From Phycisphaerae bacterium (lineage in GTDB: Bacteria; Planctomycetota; Phycisphaerae; Sedimentisphaerales; Anaerohalosphaeraceae): DNA of 43,062 nucleotides. The notes under the pieces are model-generated. The model was not told the origin of the DNA, made no database searches, and worked only from the letters and a program-made list of their open reading frames with translations. The translations under genes were made by a program, and so were the position numbers. How positions within the stretch are numbered: the first letter of the stretch is position 1; every line of letters starts with the position of its first letter. Below, piece by piece: positions 1-6,947 of the stretch. The stretch covers positions 1-43,062 of the forward strand of contig JACZKQ010000168.1 in assembly GCA_014859965.1 (NCBI GenBank). The letters are read 5' to 3'.

Positions 1-804
1 AACCGGCTGCTGAACGGCGGGCGCGGCGGGCCGGGGGGGCCGGGGGGGCGCGGATCGCAGCGGGCCGGGACGATGGTGACGGAGATCATCGGGCCGCGGA
101 TGTGGCAGCGGTACGAGGACCGCAGGCGCGTCGCGCAGGGCGAAAACGTGCTGGGCTGCGTGCCGGTGGTGCACATTCAAAACGTCGCGCAGCCGTACTC
201 GTACGAGGGCATCAGCGACGTGGCGCAGCTCATCGGCCTGCAGGACGAGCTGAACACGCGCCTCAGCGACCGGGCCAGCCGCATCACGTTCCAGGCGTTC
301 AAGATGTACCTCGCCAAGGGGCTCGACGGGCTGATCGACAAGCCGGTGGGCCCGGGGCGGGTCTGGTTTACGGACAATCCCGAGGCGTCGCTTCAGGCGT
401 TCGGCGGCGATGCCCCCAGCCCGAGCGAGGACCGGCACATCGACGAGGTGCGCGACGCGATGGACAAGGTCAGCGGTGTGACGCCCGTGGTGGCGGGCCT
501 GCTGAAGAACAAGCTGGGCAACCTGACCAGCGGCGTGGCGCTGAAGATGACGTTCATGGGGATGCTCGCACGGACCAGCCGCAAGCAGTTCACGTACGGC
601 CAGGGGCTGCGCCAGATCGCGCGGCTGGTGCTGGCGACGCTCGATGCGTGCGGCGTGTATCGCACGCGGCCGTCGGAACGCGAGTTCGACGTGCAGTTTG
701 CAAACCCGCTGCCGGAGAACATGATGGAGCGGCTGGAGGAGGCGCGGATCAAGAAGGAACTGGGCGTCGCCGGCGAGACGGTGCTGGGCGAGTTGGGGTA
801 CTGA
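1..804 (+). CDS. Phage portal protein, C-terminal part (5' end outside window)
   Basis: The reading frame is open from base 1, so the gene begins upstream and the ATG at 73 is internal. About 267 residues are visible. After a Gly/Pro/Arg-rich stretch comes a region with SYEGISDVAQLIGLQDELN followed by a helical part (TSGVALKMTFMGML), which resembles the stem and crown part of SPP1 gp6-type portal proteins. Portals form the dodecameric ring at one capsid vertex through which DNA is packaged, with terminase docking on it. The scaffold-like and capsid genes that follow are the standard order after a portal. The assignment rests on recognition of the family pattern and on synteny. The Gly-rich stretch near the left edge is unusual, but it may only be a linker. 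Confidence 0.8.
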   Translation, partial: NRLLNGGRGGPGGPGGRGSQRAGTMVTEIIGPRMWQRYEDRRRVAQGENVLGCVPVVHIQNVAQPYSYEGISDVAQLIGLQDELNTRLSDRASRITFQAFKMYLAKGLDGLIDKPVGPGRVWFTDNPEASLQAFGGDAPSPSEDRHIDEVRDAMDKVSGVTPVVAGLLKNKLGNLTSGVALKMTFMGMLARTSRKQFTYGQGLRQIARLVLATLDACGVYRTRPSEREFDVQFANPLPENMMERLEEARIKKELGVAGETVLGELGY

Positions 805-854
805 TTGGCGTTTGGATTATCAATCTACTATTCGCAGAGGCGAGGGAGGTTCTT

Positions 855-1379
855 GTGAGTGATTTGGGAGTGGAAGTGGAGCGTGACGGTGCGGCGGGCG
901 CAGGCGCAGGCGAGGGCGAGGCGGATCGCCAGCGGGCGGCGCGTGCCGAGCGGACGGCGGCGGGCCTGACGGCGGAGGTGGCGCGGCTGAAGGAGGCCAA
1001 CGCGCAGCTTGCCGCGGAGGTCGACGGGCTTCGCACGGATGGGGCGCTGGCGGCGGCGTTTGCGGCGGCGGGCGTGGTGGACCTGGAGGCGGCGATGCTG
1101 ATGGCGCGGTCGCGCATGGAAAAGGACGGCGGGTCCGACGCGGCGGCCGTGGTCGCGGCAATGCGGAAAGACAAGGCGTATTTGTTTGCGTCGGGCGCGG
1201 CGTCGGGTGCGGGTGCGGGCGGTGCGAGTGCGGGCGGCGCGGCGGCGATGAAGACCGCAGGCGTCAAGGCGCCTCGGTCGGGGGCGCAGCGCGTGCTGGA
1301 GGATGCGGCGCGGCAGGCGGTCGCCAGCGGAAGCAGGGGCGACGTGCACGAGTACATGCGGCGGCGAAGACGCAGTTGA
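855..1379 (+). CDS. Phage scaffolding-like protein
   Basis: The start is GTG at 855, because GAGGGAGGT at 842-850 sits just upstream; the same frame runs open further upstream but overlaps the portal gene out of frame. The protein has 174 residues and is very rich in Ala, Glu and Arg. A predicted coiled coil (about residues 30-62, LTAEVARLKEANAQLAAEVD) is followed by an Ala/Gly-rich part and a basic tail ending RRRRRS. A small coiled-coil protein with a basic C-terminus between portal and capsid genes is the usual profile of a capsid scaffold (GP20-like), which directs capsid assembly and is then lost. Sequence identity to a named family is not clear, so the role is inferred from position and composition. 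Confidence 0.6.
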   Translation: MSDLGVEVERDGAAGAGAGEGEADRQRAARAERTAAGLTAEVARLKEANAQLAAEVDGLRTDGALAAAFAAAGVVDLEAAMLMARSRMEKDGGSDAAAVVAAMRKDKAYLFASGAASGAGAGGASAGGAAAMKTAGVKAPRSGAQRVLEDAARQAVASGSRGDVHEYMRRRRRS

Positions 1380-1438
1380 GGGCAGCGCCGGCGCGGGGTG
1401 AACTTCAGCAATCTCGCGCCGCGAGCGCACTGCGGCGA

Positions 1439-1483
1439 ACGATGGAGAGCAAAACCGGTTGGGCAGAGCCAAAATCAGGAGCA
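1439..1483 (+). repeat. Interspersed repeat, copy 1 (half element)
   Basis: This segment lies between the scaffold-like gene and the capsid gene. It shares 30 identical bases (ACGATGGAGAGCAAAACCGG onward, 1439-1468) with 10374-10403, then CCAAAAT and GGAGCAT after one inserted base in the other copy. Unlike the 10.4 kb copy, it lacks the inverted right arm. It does not encode anything on its own. Confidence 0.85.
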
Positions 1484-1529
1484 TAGGAACAGGTAACGGA
1501 ACGAAGGCAATTTTTTGAAGGAGACGGTT

Positions 1530-2681
1530 ATGGCATTTACGGGCAAGGCAACGTATTCGGCGGGGGCGACGCTGCCGGAGATCGCCGAGGACGTGGCGGA
1601 TCTGATCGGGATCGTGTCGCCGTATGAGACGCCGCTGCTGGACGTGTTAGGCGATCCGCTGCGGGCGGCGACGAGCACGCGGCACGAGTGGCTGGAGGAT
1701 GCACTGCTGCCGAACAAGGACGCGATCAGCGACGCGTCGATCAGCAGTCCGACGGGCGACACGGCGTTCGACGTCGCCAACGGCAGCCGGTTCCGCACGG
1801 GCGATCAGATCCAGGTCGAAGGGTCCGACGAGCTGATGCTGGTGACGGCGATCGACGGCGACACGCTGACGGTGGTGCGCGGCTACGCGGGCACGACGCC
1901 TGCGGCCATCGCCGACGCCCAGGTGATCAACATCCTGGGCAACGCGGCGCTGGAAGGGGCGGACCGGCCGACGGCGCGGTTTACTCACCGGGCGAGGCGC
2001 AGCAACTTCACGCAGATCTTCACCGCGGCCGTGGAGGTCAGCGGCACTGACGTGGCGGCGCGGCAGTTGGGGCTCAGCGACGAGATGGACTACCAGAAGC
2101 AGGAGCGGCTGCGCGAGCTGCTGCGGGACCTGGAGAACACGGTCATCAACGGCGGGCTGCCGGGTGCGACGCCGCAGGGCAGCGCCTCGGTGCGGCGCAC
2201 GATGAACGGCATCATCCGGCACCTGGCGACGAACGTGTTCGCGACGGGCGCAGCGGGCTTTCCGGAGGGGACGGCCCTCGACGAGGAGATGATCAATTAC
2301 GTGCTGCGGCGGATCTGGGAGAACAGCAACGGGCAGGTCGACCTGATCGTGACGGGCGGCTTCCAGAAGCGAAAGATCAACGCGTTCGTGACGGGGCGCG
2401 GCTACGCCCCGGGCGATACGACCTATCGCGACCGGGTGACGCTGTACGAGAGCGACTTCGGCGTCTGCCGGATCGTGACGACGCGGTGGATGCCGCAGGA
2501 CGCGGTGCTGCTGCTGGATTCGTCGCGGGTCGGCGTGCTGCCGATGGCGGGGCGGAGCTTCCACTTCAAGCCGCTGGCCAGCAGCGGCGACTACGAGTGC
2601 GGCGAGCTGATCGGCGAGTACACGGTGGAGCTCAAGAACGAGGCGGCCCACGGGCTGATCCGCGGACTGAGCACGAGCTAA
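1530..2681 (+). CDS. Major capsid protein, SU10/DUF5309 type
   Basis: The start is ATG at 1530, with AAGGAG at 1518-1523; a TTG at 1515 in the same frame is less likely because it lies upstream of that ribosome-binding site. The 383-residue protein begins MAFTGKATYSAGATLPEIAE and carries the N-terminal signature SPYETPLLDVLGD seen in DUF5309/SU10-like major capsid proteins. A predicted beta-rich insertion at about residues 72-135 (SRFRTGDQIQVEG, DTLTVVRGYAGT) is followed by the capsid core, including NFTQIFTAAVEVSGT and RRTMNGI. It would form the icosahedral shell with the HK97 fold. A strong GC hairpin lies directly behind its stop codon, which could raise its expression relative to the genes downstream. 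Confidence 0.9.
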   Translation: MAFTGKATYSAGATLPEIAEDVADLIGIVSPYETPLLDVLGDPLRAATSTRHEWLEDALLPNKDAISDASISSPTGDTAFDVANGSRFRTGDQIQVEGSDELMLVTAIDGDTLTVVRGYAGTTPAAIADAQVINILGNAALEGADRPTARFTHRARRSNFTQIFTAAVEVSGTDVAARQLGLSDEMDYQKQERLRELLRDLENTVINGGLPGATPQGSASVRRTMNGIIRHLATNVFATGAAGFPEGTALDEEMINYVLRRIWENSNGQVDLIVTGGFQKRKINAFVTGRGYAPGDTTYRDRVTLYESDFGVCRIVTTRWMPQDAVLLLDSSRVGVLPMAGRSFHFKPLASSGDYECGELIGEYTVELKNEAAHGLIRGLSTS

Positions 2682-2698
2682 AGCGGAGTGCATCCGGC

Positions 2699-2718
2699 GG
2701 CGCGGCGCGGGCCGCGCC
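2699..2718 (+). terminator. Strong GC hairpin behind capsid gene
   Basis: GGCGCGGC (2699-2706), GCGG loop, GCCGCGCC (2711-2718): an 8-base perfect stem with a 4-base loop, 18 bases after the capsid stop codon. There is no T-run, so it is not a classic intrinsic terminator. It may act as an mRNA 3' stabiliser or partial terminator that sets capsid expression apart from the downstream structural genes. Confidence 0.45.
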
Positions 2719-2761
2719 CCGGGCGCACCGTGTTGTCAACGGCGATTGAGAGGGACAGGCG

Positions 2762-3421
2762 ATGGCGGCTTTTTCGAATGACAAAGACCTGCTGCGGTGC
2801 GAGGCGGCGGTGTTCGGCGACCTGCACTTTCCGTGGCAGGTGCGGTGTGCGGGCGAAGGCGGCGTGCTGAGCGGAGCGACGTTTGCAGCGGCGGGCGTCG
2901 ACTTCGACGCGGCGGGTGTGCAGGCAGGCGGCGTGCTCTATGTGCGCAGCGCCGACGGGTCGGTCGACGCGGTGTACGAGATCGTCTCGGCGGACGCGCC
3001 CGGGCAGTTGACGGTGTCGGTGCTGCGGGGCGACGACGCCGACCCGCCGGTCGCGCCGCCGGCGCACGACGCGCTGCACTGGCGCATCAGCACGTTCGAC
3101 CCGCAGGCGCAGCAGGTCGCCCTGGAACTGACGGCGTACTTCGGCCTGCGTCCCGGCCGACCCGACAGCGCCTGGGGCGCAGACGACGTGGTCGACACGA
3201 CCCCGCTGCGGCAGGCGTCGGTGTACGGCGTGCTGGCGAACGTCTACGCGACGTGCGCCGACGGCGACCGCGACGCACACGGACTGTGGACGAAGAGCCG
3301 GCATTACCGGCAGTTGTATGAGCGGGCCCGACGGCGGTGCCGAATCAGCATCGACGCGGGCGGAGACGGCGTAATCGAAAAACGAATCGCAGGCGGCAGT
3401 GCGGCGCTGGTGCGGGATTGA
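2762..3421 (+). CDS. Phage structural protein of unknown family, likely head-completion
   Basis: The start at 2762 is supported by GAGAGGGA about seven bases upstream. The 219-residue protein has no motif I can assign. Its first half looks beta-rich, with many short Gly/Val/Ala strands and VLYVRSADGSVDAVYEIV. The second half is helical and ends in a basic segment (YERARRRCRISID). Being the first gene after the major capsid protein, it is in the usual place for a head-tail connector or head-completion protein that forms a ring under the portal. That role is inferred from position only. Confidence 0.7.
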   Translation: MAAFSNDKDLLRCEAAVFGDLHFPWQVRCAGEGGVLSGATFAAAGVDFDAAGVQAGGVLYVRSADGSVDAVYEIVSADAPGQLTVSVLRGDDADPPVAPPAHDALHWRISTFDPQAQQVALELTAYFGLRPGRPDSAWGADDVVDTTPLRQASVYGVLANVYATCADGDRDAHGLWTKSRHYRQLYERARRRCRISIDAGGDGVIEKRIAGGSAALVRD

Positions 3422-3429
3422 GGTGCGAG

Positions 3430-3810
3430 ATGATTGCAGGTGCGACGAGAGCGGTAGTGGACGGATCGGTTGTGTTTGTGCAGTTGGCGCTGGAGGTGGG
3501 AACGTGGACGCGACAGACCGTCGAGCGGACGGCGGCGGGGCTCGACGGCGTCGTCAGCGTCGACCTCGGCAGGCGGAGCCGCTCGCTCGTGCAGCGCGGC
3601 CAGCTTCGGGCGTTCAGCGAGGCGGGCCTGAGGGCGCAGCTGTGCGATGTGTGCGGGCTGGCCGACGGGCAGGTGCATACGCTGCTCGTCTCGGATGGGC
3701 AGCTGTTCGCCGACGTGCGGGTCGACGGCGTGTACGTGAGCGAGCGCGTCACCGGCGGCGGCGGCGTGCGGTGTGAATTCGAGATGCGGTATACGCAGTT
3801 GGGGCAATGA
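3430..3810 (+). CDS. Phage structural protein, unknown
   Basis: The start is ATG at 3430, with TGAGGTG just upstream, partly over the preceding stop codon; a longer in-frame opening would overlap the preceding gene. The 126-residue product looks mainly beta-stranded (VVSVDLGRRSRSLVQRG, LFADVRVDGVYVSER). It ends two bases into the next gene, whose ATG at 3807 overlaps its stop, so the two are probably translationally coupled. Size and location fit a neck or tail-completion protein, but no family is recognised. Confidence 0.7.
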   Translation: MIAGATRAVVDGSVVFVQLALEVGTWTRQTVERTAAGLDGVVSVDLGRRSRSLVQRGQLRAFSEAGLRAQLCDVCGLADGQVHTLLVSDGQLFADVRVDGVYVSERVTGGGGVRCEFEMRYTQLGQ

Positions 3811-4556
3811 TGGCACGAACAGCAAGCGGGATAGATCGGGTGCGGGTGGTCGCGATGGCCAATGAGCCGATGCACGCACAGGTGCGGTGGCGCTCGACGC
3901 ACCAGGACATGCTGCACCAGGTGTACGTCAACGGACGGCTTGCCGGCGCAACCGGGGGACGCGGCGACCGGTCGCTGCTCGTCGCCCTGCCGTCGTCGCC
4001 GACGCGTCCGCTGCGGGTCGAGGTCTTCGCCGTGCCGCCGGGGGAGGCATACGTCGACTTCGGTGATGCCGCGCCCGAGGCACAGCGGGGACGCGTCGAG
4101 CTGGTCTGGCTTCGGAGGATGGGGCTGCCGGCGGCGGGCGCAGCACGCGTCTTCGCCAGCGGCGGCGACGGTCCGGTCGATTACACATCGCCGGTGTCGG
4201 AGCCGCTGCCGATCTGGCCGGCGTGGCAGGCGCAGGGCGGCTTCGGCATGAGCCGCTTCGGCGCAAGCGACTTCGGCTACGACGGCTCGGCGGCCGTGGG
4301 CTTCGGGTGCGGGCTGTTCGGTGAAGGCCCGTTCGGCTTCGACGCCGACGCGATGCGGTGGGTGAGCGAAGAACTCGCCGACGGCGTCCACCGCTTCGCC
4401 GTGACCGTCACCGACGCGTGCGGCAGCGAGAGCGCCCCCGCGGAAAGCGAACCCGTCACGGTGGTGCGGAGGGCAGCGGCCCTCGGGGCACTCGCCGTCG
4501 AGGCATACGACAACGCAGCCGGGCGGCTTGTGATAGGGATCGCGGCGGCGAAGTAA
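3807..4556 (+). CDS. Phage virion/appendage protein, unknown, Gly-Phe-rich centre
   Basis: The ATG overlaps the preceding stop codon by four bases (ATGA), a sign of translational coupling. The 249-residue protein has an N-terminal beta-rich part resembling an Ig-like or FnIII-like fold (HQVYVNGRLAGAT, LRVEVFAVPPGEAYVDFG). A central Gly/Phe-rich stretch at about residues 145-178 has repeated F-G units (GGFGMSRFGASDFGY, VGFGCGLFGEGPFGF). A second beta domain follows (GVHRFAVTVTDACGSESAP). Such a layout is common in phage fibre or decoration proteins. Function is not established. The F-G repeats could be a flexible linker or an assembly segment. Confidence 0.7.
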   Translation: MMARTASGIDRVRVVAMANEPMHAQVRWRSTHQDMLHQVYVNGRLAGATGGRGDRSLLVALPSSPTRPLRVEVFAVPPGEAYVDFGDAAPEAQRGRVELVWLRRMGLPAAGAARVFASGGDGPVDYTSPVSEPLPIWPAWQAQGGFGMSRFGASDFGYDGSAAVGFGCGLFGEGPFGFDADAMRWVSEELADGVHRFAVTVTDACGSESAPAESEPVTVVRRAAALGALAVEAYDNAAGRLVIGIAAAK

Positions 4557-4569
4557 TCGAAACAGGCAG

Positions 4570-4586
4570 GGGCAAACGCCCGTGCC
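4570..4586 (+). repeat. Short GGGCA/TGCCC-type intergenic repeat, variant
   Basis: GGGCAAACGCCCGTGCC between two phage genes resembles the cores at 11957, 19795 and 27311 (GGGCA, 2-3 bases, TGCCC or CGCCC, then GTGCC). It is one base shorter than the others, so its membership of the family is tentative. Confidence 0.4.
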
Positions 4587-4626
4587 GTAAATGAGAACGC
4601 GAGTGATCGCAGAAAGGATGGCTGCA

Positions 4627-5415
4627 ATGACAGAGGCATATCCGGCCGACGAGGCCTTGCTGAACGTATTGAGCGATGCCGAGACCGGCGTCGAATACAT
4701 CGCCACGGGCGCAGCGCCCTATTACCTGCAATTCAGAAAGCTGCTGCACCGGCTGCTGCTGGCGTGCCGGCGGGGCAACGACCTGCGGGTCTACGACGAA
4801 GGGGCGCTCGACATCGGCATCAAGGCGGGCCGGTTCTGGGCAGGCGAGTCGCTCGTCTCGTTCGCCGGTTCGAGCGGCAACACGTTAGCCGACGACAAGG
4901 CGGCGATTTATGTGTACCTCGACGCGGCGGGCACGCTGGTGACGGACGCCTATGCGGGCTGGCCCGACATGGCGGCGGTGCGGCACGTCCGGCTGGCGAT
5001 CGTCGAGACCAGCGGCGGCGACATCGTCGCGATCACCGACGCACGGGACCATCACAGCATCGCGATGCCCTGCGGCGCATCGGCATCCGGCGTGTCGATC
5101 ACAGCGCACACGACGGACGCGGCGCTCGCCGCGGCGCCGTCGCAGAGCGTGCACACCAACGCCGGCGCAACCGCTGCCGTCACGCTGACGCTGCCGCCGA
5201 ACGCCGCAGCGGGCACGCAGTTGACGTTCGCGGTGCAGGCCGTCCGGCAGCTTCGCGTGCACCCCGGCGCCGCGGCCATCCGCGACAACAGCGGCCAGAC
5301 CGCCGGCAAGTGCAAATGGGCCGACGCGGTCGGCGAATGTCTGACACTGGTCGCCGACGCCAACGGCGACTGGGTCACCACAGCAAAATATGGCGTCTGG
5401 ACAGAGGAGGTTTAA
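4627..5415 (+). CDS. Phage tail-fibre/appendage-like protein
   Basis: Three in-frame ATGs exist (4591, 4618, 4627). The one at 4627 is preferred because AAAGGA (4613-4618) is properly spaced from it, giving 262 residues. The sequence is dominated by beta strands and Ala/Thr-rich segments. A C-terminal beta region has VTLTLPPNAAAGTQLTFAV and NSGQTAGKCKWADAVGECL. These resemble the shaft and head regions of receptor-binding or fibre proteins, where small beta-helical or jelly-roll domains are common. No enzyme motif is visible. The assignment as an appendage protein is inferred from composition and neighbourhood. Confidence 0.65.
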   Translation: MTEAYPADEALLNVLSDAETGVEYIATGAAPYYLQFRKLLHRLLLACRRGNDLRVYDEGALDIGIKAGRFWAGESLVSFAGSSGNTLADDKAAIYVYLDAAGTLVTDAYAGWPDMAAVRHVRLAIVETSGGDIVAITDARDHHSIAMPCGASASGVSITAHTTDAALAAAPSQSVHTNAGATAAVTLTLPPNAAAGTQLTFAVQAVRQLRVHPGAAAIRDNSGQTAGKCKWADAVGECLTLVADANGDWVTTAKYGVWTEEV

Positions 5416-5419
5416 TCCC

Positions 5420-5731
5420 ATGAAGCAATCGGCGATTTATCAGCGATTCAAAAAAGCGGTCACCGCCCTGGGGCACGACGCCGCGACCGTCGAACGCATG
5501 TCGACGGACATGGTGCGGCTGTTCGGCGAGATCGAGGCGGATGCACAAACGGCGACGTACCTCGAAGACATGAAGAAGAAGCTCGCCAGGGAGCTGCGGT
5601 CAGAGAACCGACGCGCCGCCGGCTCCTGGCTCCAGGCCCAGGTGCGGCAGCGATACAAACTGGCGACGGTGCGGATGCCGGAGGACAAGATCGCCGTGAT
5701 CTACCTCGACGGCCTGGATGACGGGTTCTGA
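5420..5731 (+). CDS. Small helical phage protein, unknown
   Basis: The start is ATG at 5420, with a near-perfect ribosome-binding site GAGGAGG (5404-5410) overlapping the end of the preceding gene. The 103-residue protein is predicted mostly helical and charged (FKKAVTALGHDAATVERM, YLEDMKKKLARELRSENRR), ending in a short beta segment (KIAVIYLDGLDDGF). It could be a chaperone or assembly factor for the neighbouring fibre proteins, but nothing in the sequence proves that. Confidence 0.7.
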   Translation: MKQSAIYQRFKKAVTALGHDAATVERMSTDMVRLFGEIEADAQTATYLEDMKKKLARELRSENRRAAGSWLQAQVRQRYKLATVRMPEDKIAVIYLDGLDDGF

Positions 5732-5823
5732 CGGATGAGGCGGAGCGAAGCGGCTTGCAGGCGTGCACCGGCGCACCGGACAACGCACGCGACAGAATGG
5801 CACTTTAGAAACAGGAGGACACA

Positions 5824-6273
5824 ATGGCCAACAGTCCAATTGCGATACCGTTTTACGTGACCCACAACGGCGCGCCCCTGACCGGCGCGGCCGGCGAAAT
5901 GGCGTTCGTCCACCTGCGGACGCTCGGCGGCGCAGACAAGTCGCCCGAGGCGCCCGCGATCACCGAGATCGGCGGCGGATGGTACGCGTTCGCCGTCGCC
6001 TGGGGCACGGCGCCGTTCGACGCAGGCGACCTGTTCGGCGTGATCGACGCCGACCGCAGCGGCGTCAACGCACTCGACAGCGACGAGCGATACAAGCCCG
6101 TCGAGGCGCGGCTGGGCCTCTACGCCCCGGCGCGGCTCGTCAACCGCATGACGCAGAGCACGCTCAACGGCGACATGGTCATCCACGACGCAGACGGCGA
6201 TGCGATTCTCACGCTGCGGATGGCCGACGACGGCGACGGCGTGCTGGAGCGGATTCCGGGAGCGGCCGACTGA
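5824..6273 (+). CDS. Phage tail/baseplate-associated beta-sandwich protein
   Basis: Preceded by CAGGAGG at normal spacing. The 149-residue protein opens IAIPFYVTHNGAPLTGAAGEM and continues with TEIGGGWYAFAV and ERYKPVEARL. The pattern of a small Ig-like or prealbumin-like domain with TEIGGGxY is one I associate with short phage or virion proteins near the tail genes, but I cannot name the family. Its stop TGA (6271-6273) overlaps the next start ATG by one base, so the two products are probably made in a fixed ratio. Confidence 0.65.
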   Translation: MANSPIAIPFYVTHNGAPLTGAAGEMAFVHLRTLGGADKSPEAPAITEIGGGWYAFAVAWGTAPFDAGDLFGVIDADRSGVNALDSDERYKPVEARLGLYAPARLVNRMTQSTLNGDMVIHDADGDAILTLRMADDGDGVLERIPGAAD

Positions 6274-6947
6274 TGGATGCAAAATTCTTCGACGGACTCT
6301 TCGAGGGCGACTCGCCCAACGGCGTCAAGCTCGGCATGGGCCTCACCGGCGGCGACTTCTGGCCGCGTCCGAACGGGTGCATCAATCTCTACCGCGGGCC
6401 GCGATGGTGGCAGGTCGACTTCCGCACGCTCGTCGCTGTCGCAGACGCGGGCGCACGCCGGATCGTCGCCCGCACGGACCACGCCGTCGACGCGGCGTCC
6501 TGTTACGTCGTCCAGTGCGTCGACGGCAGCGGCCGGGAGAACGCGAGCCTCCAAAGCCTGCTGCACGTCGCCTTCGACGCCGCCGGCAATGTGCAGGCCG
6601 CGCCGTCCCGCGGCATCGTCGCCCTGCGTGCATGGCGCGCCGCGCCGTCGAGCGTGCGTTTGCTCTGGCTGTATCGCCCGCAGAGCACGGCCGCCGGCGA
6701 GCGGTTCGACGTGTACTCCGACGGCGCCACCGGCGCTATCGATTTCCAGAACCCCGTCGCCGGCGTCGCCTGCACCAAGGCGGGCCTCTACAGCACGCTG
6801 CATGCCGTCGGAGCGCCGGGCACGCACCGCTTCTGTGTGCGGCGTCGACTGCCGACGCACCCGCCGTGCGAAAGCGTATTTATAACGATTGAAGTCAACG
6901 CATCGACGCCGCAGGGCGTCAGCCGATTGGAGGTGAAGAAGATATGA
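6273..6947 (+). CDS. Phage structural protein, unknown
   Basis: The start is ATG at 6273, overlapping the preceding stop (TGATG); the same frame is open further upstream only as a shadow of the preceding gene. The 224-residue protein has several Trp-containing beta segments (FWPRPNGCINLYRGPRWWQVDF, shown here at 6357-6420) and SVRLLWLYRPQS. It ends with FITIEVNAS and a basic tail. Its end overlaps the following large gene by four bases. It is placed between small virion proteins and the largest gene of the module, so it may be a tail or baseplate component. No family is recognised. Confidence 0.65.
   Translation: MDAKFFDGLFEGDSPNGVKLGMGLTGGDFWPRPNGCINLYRGPRWWQVDFRTLVAVADAGARRIVARTDHAVDAASCYVVQCVDGSGRENASLQSLLHVAFDAAGNVQAAPSRGIVALRAWRAAPSSVRLLWLYRPQSTAAGERFDVYSDGATGAIDFQNPVAGVACTKAGLYSTLHAVGAPGTHRFCVRRRLPTHPPCESVFITIEVNASTPQGVSRLEVKKI

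Noticed and set aside
102..854. N-terminal extension of the scaffold-like ORF
   Set aside because: It overlaps the portal gene in another frame. The Arg/Gly-rich translation is a shadow, and the ribosome-binding site at 842-850 marks the true start at 855.
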